A stretch of DNA of 64,000 nucleotides from Shewanella litorisediminis (GTDB taxonomy: Bacteria; Pseudomonadota; Gammaproteobacteria; Enterobacterales; Shewanellaceae): the NCBI RefSeq assembly GCF_016834455.1, contig NZ_CP069213.1, positions 1,798,501 through 1,862,500 on the forward strand, read 5' to 3'. Shown here in pieces: positions 7,697 through 17,800 of the stretch. The notes beneath the pieces were generated by a model that saw only the letters and a list, made by a program, of their open reading frames with translations, ran no database searches and had not been told where the DNA came from. The translations under genes and the position numbers were made by a program. The number at the start of each line of letters is the position of its first letter. Position 1 is the first letter of the stretch.

Positions 7697-9772
7697 ATGA
7701 AAAGTGTTAAAAAGGGTTTTAACAAGACGGCGCTTTCTTTGGGGGTTGCGTCAGCCCTGAGTCTGGGAAGTATTCCTGCTCAGGCCGTATCGTTTGATTG
7801 GGGCGAAGTGCAAGGGTCTTTCGATTCTACCTTCACCTTGGGTGCCAGCTGGCGCGTGGAAAAACGCGACTGGGATGGCCAAATCGGTAAGGTCAATCAC
7901 CCCAGATTCGATTGGTCCAACTATTCTGCATTTGGCAACACCAAGTACACCTCGGCAGAGATCTGGGCTCAACCCGGGTCTTACTCAAGTAACAACGATT
8001 TGAGTAACTTGCTTTATTCTCAGGGCGATACCACGTCCGAAATATTCAAAGGCCTGCACGAACTGTCGCTGAAGTATGAAAACTTCGGTCTGTTTGCCCG
8101 TGGTATGTACTTCTACGATCGCAAACTCAATGATGGCAGCTTTGGCTATTCAGACCCTATCACCGGCAAAGAGTTTGACCCTTGTGCCGACAAGCAGGCC
8201 AAAGAATTACAGTGTAAAGACATCCGTCTGCTGGACGCCTTTGTTTATGCCAACTTTGACTTTAATGATGGCCAGAATCCGCTGACTGTTCGCGTGGGTG
8301 ACCAGGTCGTCTCCTGGGGGGAGAGCACCCTGATTGCCCACGGCATAGGTGTAATTAACCCCGTCGACCTGAACATTCTCAATGCCCCGGGAGCTGAGCT
8401 CAAAGAAGCCTTCCGCCCTCAGGGGATGGTGTGGGCCTCATTGGGGGTAACCGAAAACCTCAGCCTCGAAGCCTTTTACCAGTATGACTGGCAGCCTATT
8501 TGGGTTCCTACACCGGGCTCGATTTTTGCGACCAACGACTTTGCCGGTTACGGTGGCTATCAGCAAAATGCTCAGCTCGGCTTTAACGCCAACCCTGACA
8601 TTAACCTCGACTTTATTCAGGCCGAATACGAAAAACTCGCGCAAATGATTGTATCAGGTGCGTTTTCGTCTCCTGAAGGCACTCAAAGCCTCATCCGCGC
8701 TGCCCTGGCATATCCAACCAAGGTAACGCTGATCGAAGACGAAGCACAGGCGAGCGATGATGGTCAGTATGGTATTAAGCTTGGCTACTATGCCCCTGAG
8801 CTGGGTGAGACCGAGTTTGGTCTTTACTACATGAACTACCATAGCCGTCGCCCACTCATCAGCGGTACCGCGGCCAACTTCGATCTGGTTCCACTGCTGA
8901 CTGACATGACCACAGTGGGCATGAATGCCGGCAATATCGATCGCGACCTTATTCTGGGACTCGAGAGCTTCTCCAAGGCTCAAATCGTATATCCCGAAGA
9001 CATTCAGCTTTACGGTTTCAGCTTTAACACCCTGATTGGTGATACGTCGGTAGCCGGTGAAATAGCTCACCGTCAGGACGAGCCACTGCAAATAGACGAC
9101 GTAGAACTCCTGTTTGCCGCTATGCCGCAGCAACTGGCAAACTCAAACGTGGTTGGTGGCAGTTATGAGTTCTTTGATGGCCTGTCCCAGTATCCTGAGT
9201 ACTTCGGTAAAGAAGTTAAGCCAGGCGATTATGCCGAAGGCTTTATCCGCGTTGATACCACTCAGGCGCAATTCACGCTGACTCACCTGTTTGGGCCGAC
9301 GCTGGGTACCGATAACCTGACAATGTTGGCGGAAGTGGGCGGCATTTGGATCCACGATATGCCATCCCATGATGAACTGCGCCTCAACGGCCCCGGCACT
9401 GCCCGCAGCGGCGGCCGGGATGGTTACGAAGGGGTATTGCAGATTGTTCATAATGGCCCCGAGACCAATCCGTTCCCAACTGATTTCGCCTGGGGTTACC
9501 GTATCGTTGCCAAGGCCGACTACAACAACCTCTTTGCGGGCATCAACGTGTCACCACGGGTGATTTGGTCACACGATGTTGATGGTATCACGCCAGACCC
9601 ACTGTTCCTGTTTACCGAGGGACGTAAATCAGTGGCCTTCGGCATCAACTTTGATTACCAGAGCCGTTGGGGCGCCGATCTGTCTTACAACAGCTTCTTC
9701 GGTGGTGTAGGTACCACCAACGCCATGAGCGATCGCGATTATGTGTCGTTCAATATCAAGTATTCTATCTAA
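7697..9772 (+). CDS. DUF1302 family outer-membrane protein
   Basis: This 691-residue protein has a clear signal peptide ending AQA near residue 30. The mature part is rich in aromatic residues and alternating polar/hydrophobic strands and ends in an aromatic-containing strand (FNIKYSI), as expected for an outer-membrane beta-barrel. It matches the DUF1302 family in its start (SFDWGEVQGSFDSTFTLGASWR) and the VSWGESTLIAHGIGVINPVDL-type region, part of which lies near residue 205. It opens a four-gene cluster with DUF1329, YCF48-type and RND genes. Such clusters recur in Proteobacteria, but I know of no proven function for them. The likely role is a pore or acceptor for a hydrophobic substrate. 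Confidence 0.85.
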   Translation: MKSVKKGFNKTALSLGVASALSLGSIPAQAVSFDWGEVQGSFDSTFTLGASWRVEKRDWDGQIGKVNHPRFDWSNYSAFGNTKYTSAEIWAQPGSYSSNNDLSNLLYSQGDTTSEIFKGLHELSLKYENFGLFARGMYFYDRKLNDGSFGYSDPITGKEFDPCADKQAKELQCKDIRLLDAFVYANFDFNDGQNPLTVRVGDQVVSWGESTLIAHGIGVINPVDLNILNAPGAELKEAFRPQGMVWASLGVTENLSLEAFYQYDWQPIWVPTPGSIFATNDFAGYGGYQQNAQLGFNANPDINLDFIQAEYEKLAQMIVSGAFSSPEGTQSLIRAALAYPTKVTLIEDEAQASDDGQYGIKLGYYAPELGETEFGLYYMNYHSRRPLISGTAANFDLVPLLTDMTTVGMNAGNIDRDLILGLESFSKAQIVYPEDIQLYGFSFNTLIGDTSVAGEIAHRQDEPLQIDDVELLFAAMPQQLANSNVVGGSYEFFDGLSQYPEYFGKEVKPGDYAEGFIRVDTTQAQFTLTHLFGPTLGTDNLTMLAEVGGIWIHDMPSHDELRLNGPGTARSGGRDGYEGVLQIVHNGPETNPFPTDFAWGYRIVAKADYNNLFAGINVSPRVIWSHDVDGITPDPLFLFTEGRKSVAFGINFDYQSRWGADLSYNSFFGGVGTTNAMSDRDYVSFNIKYSI

Positions 9773-9784
9773 AGGACAATAACA

Positions 9785-11149
9785 ATGAAGAAACTTGCGA
9801 TATTGTCTGCAGCGGTAATGTTTGCCTTGGGTGGCGGCGCTGCAGTGGCGAAAGTCTCCGAGGCCGAAGCGGCCAAATTGGGCACCAGCCTGACCCCCAT
9901 GGGCGGCGAAATGGCGGCTAACGCCGATGGCTCCATCCCAGCCTGGAATGGTGGTATCACAGCTGCGCCAGCGGGTTACCAAAAAGGCGATCACCATCCT
10001 GATCCCTATTCGGCCGACAAGATTGAATACACCGTGACCAAGGCCAATCTTGAGCAGTACAAGAGCCTGTTAACCCCCGGTCAAATCAAGCTGTTTGAGC
10101 TGTACCCAGATACTTTCAAGATGAACGTCTACAAAACCCAGCGCAGCGCTTCTGCACCGCAGTGGGTGTATGACGCTACCAAAGCCAACGCTACCCGCGC
10201 CGAACTGGTTCAGGGCGGCAACGGTGTTCTGGGTGCCGCCGTGGGTATTCCATTCCCCATTCCTCAAAATGGTCTTGAGGCTATCTGGAACCACATACTG
10301 CGTTTCCGTGGTGTCGACATCGAAACCCAGCGTAACCAGGCTGCCCCAGCCAAAGGCGGCGGCTACACCCTGGTTGAACTGTCTGAACAGCTGCGCTTTG
10401 AGTATTCTCAGCCCGACATGACACCCGAAAAGCTCAAAGAAGCCAACACGCTTGCGCTTTTCAAGCAGGTTGTTACCCAGCCTGCGCGTTTGGCCGGTAC
10501 TGCGCTTTTGGTGAAAGAGACCCTGGATCAGGAAGCCCTGCCTCGTCAGGCCTGGACTTACAACACCGGGCAGCGCCGCGTGCGCAAGGCACCTAACGTG
10601 GCCTTTGATACTCCGGGTACCGTATCAGACGGTCTGCGTACCACTGACGACTATGATATGTTCAACGGCTCACCAAGCCGCTACAACTGGGAGCTTGTCG
10701 GTAAAAAGGAAATCCTTATTCCTTACAACGACTACAAGTTGCACTCTGACAAGGTCAAGTACGATCAGATCCTGACGCCCGGCCACATCAATCCTGATTT
10801 GGTACGTTGGGAGAAACACCGCGTGTGGGAAGTGAAGGCAACCCTGAAAGACGGCATGCGCCACATTTACAAGACCCGCGTGTTCTTCCTGGATGAGGAC
10901 TCCTGGCAGGTGTCAGCCACCGACATGTACGACAATCGTGATGAACTCTACCGTGTGGCCTTCGCCCATGGTCTGAACTATTACGAAGTGCCTGCGCACT
11001 GGAGTACGTTGGAAGTGTTCCACGACCTGCAATCACGCCGTTACCTGGCCATTGGTCTGGATAACGAAGGCAGCATGTACGATTTCGATGCCAAGCTGTC
11101 TGCTTCCGACTTCACCCCGGACGCGCTGCGTCGTGAAGGCGTGCGTTAA
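9785..11149 (+). CDS. DUF1329 family periplasmic protein
   Basis: This 454-residue protein starts 12 bases after the DUF1302 gene and has a signal peptide (MKKLAIL to AVA, about residues 1-22). It matches the DUF1329 family: early SEAEAAKLGTSLTPMGGE and PAWNGGI segments, and a C-terminal half rich in Tyr/Trp/Arg beta-strands. From memory, the family is compared with LolA/LolB-type lipid-binding folds, which would suit a periplasmic carrier; this is inference here. There is no lipobox, so it should be soluble. The spacing shows it is co-transcribed with its upstream neighbour. Confidence 0.85.
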   Translation: MKKLAILSAAVMFALGGGAAVAKVSEAEAAKLGTSLTPMGGEMAANADGSIPAWNGGITAAPAGYQKGDHHPDPYSADKIEYTVTKANLEQYKSLLTPGQIKLFELYPDTFKMNVYKTQRSASAPQWVYDATKANATRAELVQGGNGVLGAAVGIPFPIPQNGLEAIWNHILRFRGVDIETQRNQAAPAKGGGYTLVELSEQLRFEYSQPDMTPEKLKEANTLALFKQVVTQPARLAGTALLVKETLDQEALPRQAWTYNTGQRRVRKAPNVAFDTPGTVSDGLRTTDDYDMFNGSPSRYNWELVGKKEILIPYNDYKLHSDKVKYDQILTPGHINPDLVRWEKHRVWEVKATLKDGMRHIYKTRVFFLDEDSWQVSATDMYDNRDELYRVAFAHGLNYYEVPAHWSTLEVFHDLQSRRYLAIGLDNEGSMYDFDAKLSASDFTPDALRREGVR

Positions 11150-11168
11150 TTCTCATCAGCCAATAAAC

Positions 11169-11195
11169 CGGGGCGCGTTATGCGCCCCGAATTTT
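11169..11195 (+). terminator. Intercistronic hairpin between DUF1329 and YCF48 genes
   Basis: The 8-bp GC-rich stem CGGGGCGC pairs with GCGCCCCG around the loop GTTAT and is followed by AATTTTC, a weak T-tract. It lies within the four-gene cluster, so it may be a partial terminator or an mRNA stabiliser giving more DUF1302/DUF1329 product than propeller/RND product. Confidence 0.6.
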
Positions 11196-11213
11196 CAGCA
11201 TTAGGATGTTTTT

Positions 11214-12224
11214 ATGTTGCTGCGAGCCTTGTTGCCACTCTCGTTTCTTTCCCTTGCCCTGATCTCTGTCCAGGCGGCAGATAGTCCAAGGCACCAGCTA
11301 CAACCCAATGCGGTCAACAGTCTGTTACTGGATGTCGTCAGTACCGGTGAGCACTTGGTTGCTGTGGGCGAGCGTGGGCACGTACTGCTCGGTAACGGCA
11401 GTTGGCAGCAGGTTGAAACCCCAACGGATGCACAGCTCACCAAGGTATTTTTCCTCAATGACCAACTGGGCTGGGCTGTTGGACATGACGCGACCATTAT
11501 TCATACCCGGGATGGCGGGAAAACCTGGGAAAAACAGTTTTCAGCCCCGGAACGTGAACGCCCCTTCATGGATCTGTTGTTCGTGGATGACAAGCGAGGG
11601 TTCGCGGTAGGCGCCTATGGTCTTTTCTTTACCACCTATGATGGTGGGAAACAGTGGCAGGAAGTTTTTCATCAGGAGCTCCTGTTTGAGGAAGACCTGG
11701 CTTATCTGAATGAACTCAAAGACTCAGATCCCGAGGCCTACGCCATTGAGCGCGCTTCTTTGTTGCCCCATTTCAACCGTTTGCTGCGCCTTGAAGACGG
11801 CCGGCTGTTAATGGTGGGCGAACTCGGGTTAGTTGCCGTATCAGATAATAACGGTGACAGCTTTACCCGTTTACCATTCGACTATGAAGGCTCGATGTTT
11901 TCTGCCATTCAACAGGGCAACAGCGTGTATGTGATGGGCCTCAGAGGCCACGTGTTTGAAGCCGGTCTGGCGCTGGATGACTGGCAGCAGCTTGATTTGC
12001 CCGTTGAATCCAGTATCAACGGCGCCCTTGCAGATGAGAAGGGCACGATTTACTTTGTGGGTAATGCCGGTGTCATACTCAGCAAAACAGGCGGAGGTGA
12101 GGTTGCGTTACTGGCGCGCCGTCAGGGCGAAAACCTGGTTGCTGCGGCCAAAGACAGCCGCGGTAAAGTATGGCTTGTGGGAGCCAAGGGCGTCTTTGCG
12201 CTCGAGGATGCCCAAAAACACTAA
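11214..12224 (+). CDS. YCF48/BNR-type beta-propeller exported protein
   Basis: This 336-residue protein has a signal peptide ending VQAAD near residue 22. It then carries repeated beta-propeller blades of the YCF48 (photosystem II assembly factor-like) and BNR type: LGWAVGHDATIIHTRDGGKTW at about 85-105, RGFAVGAYGLFFTTYDGG at about 125-142 and later weaker copies. In this setting it is unrelated to photosynthesis. It most likely works in the periplasm as an adaptor for the RND pump encoded 34 bases downstream; that role is inferred from the conserved gene pairing. No catalytic motif is visible. Confidence 0.82.
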   Translation: MLLRALLPLSFLSLALISVQAADSPRHQLQPNAVNSLLLDVVSTGEHLVAVGERGHVLLGNGSWQQVETPTDAQLTKVFFLNDQLGWAVGHDATIIHTRDGGKTWEKQFSAPERERPFMDLLFVDDKRGFAVGAYGLFFTTYDGGKQWQEVFHQELLFEEDLAYLNELKDSDPEAYAIERASLLPHFNRLLRLEDGRLLMVGELGLVAVSDNNGDSFTRLPFDYEGSMFSAIQQGNSVYVMGLRGHVFEAGLALDDWQQLDLPVESSINGALADEKGTIYFVGNAGVILSKTGGGEVALLARRQGENLVAAAKDSRGKVWLVGAKGVFALEDAQKH

Positions 12225-12258
12225 TCAATGCGTCTATAACGATAACAACAGGACCTAA

Positions 12259-14568
12259 GTGATGTTGGAAAAACTGGTCAATGGGTTTGAAAGTTTTCTC
12301 TTTCGCCATCGTGGTTGGGTAATCAGTGTCTTCGTGGTGCTGACAGCCTTTTTGGGCTATCAGGCAAGCCAGCTCAAGATGGATGCGGCATTTGTCAAAA
12401 ACATTCCCCTCAACCACAGCTACATGCAAACCTACCTCAAGCATCAGAAGGACTTTGGCGGCGCCAACTCCATTATGGTGGCCGTGGAGGATACCAGCGG
12501 TAATATCTTTAATCCGGTATTTTTTGATGCACTTAAGAATGTGCATGATCAACTGTTTTTTATTCCCGGTATCGAACGCTCCCAGGTGAAATCCCTGTTT
12601 TCTCCGTCAACCCGTTTTACTGAAGTGGTGGAAGACGGCTTTGCAGGAGGCCCCGTGATCCCCGCCGATTATGTCAACGACGACATGGGCCTGGCGGTGG
12701 TGCGAGACAACATTGAAAAGGCGGGCATTGTTGGCCGCCTTATCGCCGAGGACTATAGCGCCGCCATGGTGTCGGCCCAGCTGATGGACTTTGACCCGCA
12801 AACCGGCGAGCCGCTTGACACCATTGCCCTTGCCGCCAAGCTGGAAAACGAACTGCGCGGCAAATATGAAACCGACACCATCAAGGTGCATATTATCGGT
12901 TTTGCCAAAATGGCCGGTGATGTGGCCGATGGTGCCAAGGGGGTGCTGCTGTTCTTTTTGATAGCCATCGCTATTACTGCAGTGATGGTGTTCCTCTTCA
13001 GCCGCTCGCTGGTGCTGACTTTGTTGCCCTTAAGCTGCAGTCTGATTGCCGTGGTGTGGCAGTTGGGGTTACTGACCGTGGTCGGCTTTGGACTGGATCC
13101 CATGTCGATATTGGTACCGTTTTTGGTATTTGCCATCGGGGTCAGTCACGGGGTTCAAATCATTAACGCTGTGCGTCAGCGGGTGCTGGATGGGCAGCAA
13201 ACCAAGGCGGCGGCCGCGTCGGCATTCCGCAGTCTGCTGGTGCCCGGCGGTGTGGCGTTGCTGTCTGACACTGTCGGTTTTATCACCCTGCTTGCCATCG
13301 ATATCGGCATCATCCGTGAGCTGGCTATCTCGGCGTCATTGGGTGTGGCAGTGATTATTTTCACCAACCTGATTTTGTTGCCGATAGTAATTTCTTTCTT
13401 TGAAATCAACACCAAAGAAGACAACGGCCGTGCTGCGCGCAGCAAGGCGTTCTGGCAGCCATTCTCACGTTTTGCCGACATTCGGGTTGCCGCCGTGGTC
13501 CTGCTCGTCACCGCTGGTATTTATGCACTGGGGCTTAAGGGCGCCAATGAGATGAAAATCGGCGACCTGCAGGGCGGGGCGCCGGCGCTTCACGCCGATA
13601 GCCGCTACAACCAGGATACCTTTTTTATTACCGATCATTTCAGCATCACCACCGACGTGATGACCATCATCACAGAGGCGTACCCGGAAGCCTGTACTTA
13701 CCATGATGCACTTGAGCGTATTGGTGAGTTCGAGTGGCAGGTTGGCAACACGCCGGGTGTGGAGTCCACCGCGAGTCTTGCCTCCATCGCCCGTAAGGTG
13801 AATGCCGGTTTTAACGAGGGTAACCCCAAGTGGGAGGTATTGCCCCGCAACACCTCGAGCCTGGTGCAGGCGGTGGGACAGATCCCAACTACCTCAGGTT
13901 TGCTCAACGGCGACTGCTCAGTTATGCCCGTGTATCTGTTCCTCAAGGATCACAAGGCCGAAACCATCGAAGCTGTAGTTGCCAAGGTAAAGGCGGTCTC
14001 GGCCGAGCTGAATACCGATAAAATCCAGTTCAAGCTGGCCTCTGGTCCGGTTGGGGTGATGGCCGCCACCAACGAGGCGGTTGCCGAGGCGCAAACGCCC
14101 ATGATGCTTTATGTGTATGGCGCCGTGTTTGTGCTGTGTCTGGCGAGTTTCCGCTCCTTAAGGGCGACAATCGCTGTGATTTTGCCACTGTACGTGGTTT
14201 CCACACTCGCCCAGGCGCTGATGACCAAGCTGGAAATCGGTCTTGCGGTCAGCACCCTGCCTGTGATTGCGCTCGGTGTGGGGATAGGCGTGGATTATGG
14301 CATTTATATTCTGTCCACCATGGCGGTAAAACTGCGTGATGGTATGGCAGTTCAGCAGGCTTACCTTGAAGCATTACAGGAGCGGGGCAGTGCGGTTATC
14401 TTTACCGGTCTTACTCTGGCCATTGGGGTGAGCACCTGGTTTTTCTCCGCACTTAAGTTCCAGATGGACATGGGAATTTTGCTGACCTTTATGTTCCTGG
14501 TAAATATGCTCGGCGCCATAATTATTTTACCGGCGCTGACGGCTGTGTTCTGGCCCAATCGTCGATGA
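12259..14568 (+). CDS. RND superfamily (MMPL-type) transporter
   Basis: This 769-residue inner-membrane protein has the duplicated RND layout: a single membrane segment near residue 17, a large periplasmic loop, a bundle of membrane segments (about 230-385), then a second copy of the same pattern (about 415 to the end). It belongs with the MMPL/COG1033 predicted exporters, not the drug-efflux AcrB type. The second half keeps the proton-relay-like GIGVDYGIY motif with D679-Y680. The matching place in the first half reads AIGVSHGVQ with H297. There is no HAE-type adaptor gene; the upstream propeller, DUF1329 and DUF1302 proteins could bridge the periplasm and outer membrane. The substrate is unknown; lipids or other hydrophobic molecules are plausible. 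Confidence 0.87.
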   Translation: MMLEKLVNGFESFLFRHRGWVISVFVVLTAFLGYQASQLKMDAAFVKNIPLNHSYMQTYLKHQKDFGGANSIMVAVEDTSGNIFNPVFFDALKNVHDQLFFIPGIERSQVKSLFSPSTRFTEVVEDGFAGGPVIPADYVNDDMGLAVVRDNIEKAGIVGRLIAEDYSAAMVSAQLMDFDPQTGEPLDTIALAAKLENELRGKYETDTIKVHIIGFAKMAGDVADGAKGVLLFFLIAIAITAVMVFLFSRSLVLTLLPLSCSLIAVVWQLGLLTVVGFGLDPMSILVPFLVFAIGVSHGVQIINAVRQRVLDGQQTKAAAASAFRSLLVPGGVALLSDTVGFITLLAIDIGIIRELAISASLGVAVIIFTNLILLPIVISFFEINTKEDNGRAARSKAFWQPFSRFADIRVAAVVLLVTAGIYALGLKGANEMKIGDLQGGAPALHADSRYNQDTFFITDHFSITTDVMTIITEAYPEACTYHDALERIGEFEWQVGNTPGVESTASLASIARKVNAGFNEGNPKWEVLPRNTSSLVQAVGQIPTTSGLLNGDCSVMPVYLFLKDHKAETIEAVVAKVKAVSAELNTDKIQFKLASGPVGVMAATNEAVAEAQTPMMLYVYGAVFVLCLASFRSLRATIAVILPLYVVSTLAQALMTKLEIGLAVSTLPVIALGVGIGVDYGIYILSTMAVKLRDGMAVQQAYLEALQERGSAVIFTGLTLAIGVSTWFFSALKFQMDMGILLTFMFLVNMLGAIIILPALTAVFWPNRR

Positions 14569-14578
14569 GCATTGAATT

Positions 14579-14605
14579 CGGGGAGCCTGGCTCCCCGATT
14601 GTTTT
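14579..14605 (+). terminator. Rho-independent terminator ending the DUF1302-RND operon
   Basis: The 7-bp stem CGGGGAG pairs with CTCCCCG around CCTGG and is followed by ATTGTTTT. It closes the cluster 10 bases after the RND stop codon. Confidence 0.85.
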
Positions 14606-14750
14606 AAACACTGAACTGCATACTTACTCTTGTTATCTGAATCCTTGTTCTTAACATTCCGTTAAAGTCCCGTCGTTACTGGATTTCCACAGGATCTACC
14701 ACTAAAATTTTCCTCGAAAATCGCCCGCTTTAGTAATAAACTGCGCGCCA

Positions 14751-14762
14751 TGACCTTGGTCA
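14751..14762. promoter_or_regulatory. Inverted repeat upstream of gdhB, possible operator
   Basis: TGACC-TT-GGTCA is a perfect 5-bp inverted repeat, 82 bases before the gdhB start. Nothing else in this 276-base gap is recognisable. A regulator cannot be named from the sequence. Confidence 0.35.
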
Positions 14763-14844
14763 CAAAATTCCGCCCGGGGTCATACGTCGGAAGCATCCAT
14801 AAAATGAATAAAGCGCTGCCATAGACGCTTAAGGAAACAGCAAC

Positions 14845-17800
14845 ATGGCCTTGAAAGATGCAATGCCTTCAGTACTGCTCGAAAACGTAGTCAGTTTGAT
14901 CCATTCCAAAGTCCCCAATTCACAAGCAAAGCAAGTCGAACAGTTCGCCACCTGTCTCTACGCCCATATGTCGAAGGACGATCTGCAGGCCCGCACCGAC
15001 AGTGACCTCTACGGTGCCGTATTAAGCCTCTGGAACGCCCTTGGCAAGACTCCAGTCGGTGATACTCACGTTCGGGTATTCAACCCAACCCAGTCAAAAC
15101 ACGGTTGGCAGTCTTCTCACACCATCATCGAAGTGATCCAGCCCGATATGCCATTCTTGACCGACTCCCTCGGTATGGCATTGAACCGCCTGGGTGTAAC
15201 TACCCATATGATGCTGCACACGCCGCTGGCCATGGGCCGCAGCGACAAGGGCATCGACAGTGTCGGTTTTGTGAAAGACAGCCCCGAGACAGCCGACAAA
15301 GTTGCCGTATTCCTGATTGAGATTGACCGTCAGAGCTCTGAGGCCGATCTGAAAAACCTGCTGGGTGAAGTCCAGTCGGTGCTGACTGATGTGCATGCCG
15401 CGGTAAAAGATTGGCAGGCCATGTCAGACAAGCTGACCGCCACCATCGCTGAACTGCCAAAGCAACCTTTCCCCGGTACCAAGGAAGAACTGGATGAAGC
15501 GGTTGCCTTTTTGACTTATTTGAACAATCACCACTTCACCCTGCTGGGCTATCGTCAGTACGACCTCAGACGTGTGGAAGGTGACATGGAGCTGGTGCCT
15601 AACCTTGAGTCGGGCCTTGGCCTGATGAACAAGCCCGGTAAGCACAAGCCCGATGCACTTATGCTGTCGACGCTGTCGAATACGGCCCGTAAAGAGGCGC
15701 TGGATGAGTCCCTGCTTATCCTGACCAAGAGCAGCACCAAGAGCCGTGTGCACCGTCCGGCCTATGTTGACTACATCGGCATCAAGCGTTTCGACAAGAA
15801 AGGTAATGTGATTGGCGAAGACAGATTTATCGGTCTGTACGCCTCAAATCTCTATAACCGCAGTCCCCGTGAAATCCCGCTGCTTGCCCAAAAGGTACAG
15901 CGCGTGCTGGACAACTCCGGTCTGGTGCCTCGTTCACACGATTACAAGGCGCTGGTGAACATCCTCGAAAACCTGCCCCGTGACGAGATTATTCAGGCCA
16001 ACGAGCAGGAGCTGTCTCAGGTGGCCCATGGTGTCCTCGAGATGCAGGACCGCGACAAGCTGAAACTCTTTGTCCGTAAAGATGGTTTCGGCCGCTTCCT
16101 GTCTTGCCTGGTGTATGTGTCCAAAGACAGATACAACACCAAGCTGCGTCAGGACACGCAGCGCATTCTGGCGCAGCATTTCCAGAGCAAAGAAGAAGTG
16201 GAATTCACCACCTATTTTTCTGAGTCCTCGCTCGCCAGAACCCACTACATAGTAAAAGTCGATAACAACAATATGGATGTAGATGTGGCCGCCATTGAAA
16301 ACAACCTGATTGAAGCCGCCCGTAGCTGGGAAGACAAGCTGTATACTTCGCTGAACCATGCCATGGGTGAAGAGCAGGGCAACCGTTTGTCCAAGCGTTA
16401 CCTCACTGCTTTCTCTCGCTCTTACAAAGAAGATGTGCTGCCCAATGCTGCCGTGGTGGATATCCAGCAGCTCGAAGCCCTGGATGAAGAGCACAAGCTC
16501 GGCATGCTGTTCTACCAGCCACAGGAAGCCGCACTCAACAGCAACAAGGTACGCCTCAAGCTGTTCCACAAGGATGAGCCTATCCATCTGTCTGATGTGC
16601 TGCCAATGCTGGAAAACTTCGGCCTGCGCGTCATCAACGAACGTCCATACGAAGTGAAGACCCCAGACGGTGCCACCTTCTGGATCCTCGACTTCCTAAT
16701 GATGGTTACCGGTGGCAACACCGAAAACCTCGCCGACAGCCAGGACAGATTCCAGACCGCCCTGTCTCAGGTGTGGAACAAGAAACTGGAAGATGACGGC
16801 TTTAACCGTCTGGTGCTTTCTACCGGTCTGGCCGGCCGTGAAGTGTCCATCCTGCGCGCCTATGCCAAGTACATGCGCCAGATTGATGCCACCTTCAGCC
16901 AGGCCTATATCGAACAAACCTTTGCCCGTTATCCAGAGATTGCCGATTTGCTGGTGAAAATGTTCATCCGCAAGTTCAATCCCAAGCTCAAGACCCGCAC
17001 CCTGACCAAGTTCAAGGAACAGTTGAACCTGCGTTTGGAAGACGTGGCAAGCCTGGATGATGACCGTATTATCCGCCGTTACCTGGATCTGATTAACGCC
17101 ACCGTGCGTACCAACTTCTATCAGACCAAGGCCGATGGCGAGGTTAAGGACTATGTGTCCTTCAAGTTCATCCCCAAGATGATCCCCGAGATGCCAAAGC
17201 CACTGCCGGCCTTTGAAATCTTCGTTTACAGCCCACGGGTTGAAGGTGTTCACCTGCGTGGTGGCAAGGTTGCCCGCGGTGGTCTGCGCTGGTCCGATCG
17301 CCGTGAAGACTTCCGCACTGAAGTGCTGGGTCTGGTAAAAGCCCAGAACGTGAAGAACACGGTAATCGTGCCAGTGGGTGCCAAGGGCGGTTTCGTCTGC
17401 AAACAGTCTCCGGTTGACGGCGGCCGTGAAGCCATCTTCACCGAAGGTCAGGAATGCTACCGCATCTTTATCCGTGGTTTGCTGGATGTGACCGACAACA
17501 TCATCAACGGTGAAATCGTGCCGCCAGTGGATGTCGTCCGTCACGATGAAGACGATGCCTACCTGGTAGTGGCCGCCGACAAGGGTACCGCCACCTTCTC
17601 TGACATCGCCAACGCAATCTCCATCGAGTACAACCACTGGTTGGGCGACGCCTTCGCGTCAGGCGGTTCAAACGGTTATGACCACAAGAAAATGGGTATC
17701 ACCGCCAAGGGCGGCTGGGAATCCGTAAAGCGTCACTTCCGTGAAATCGGTATCGACTGCCAGACCACCGACTTTACCTGTCTGGGTATTGGCGACATGG

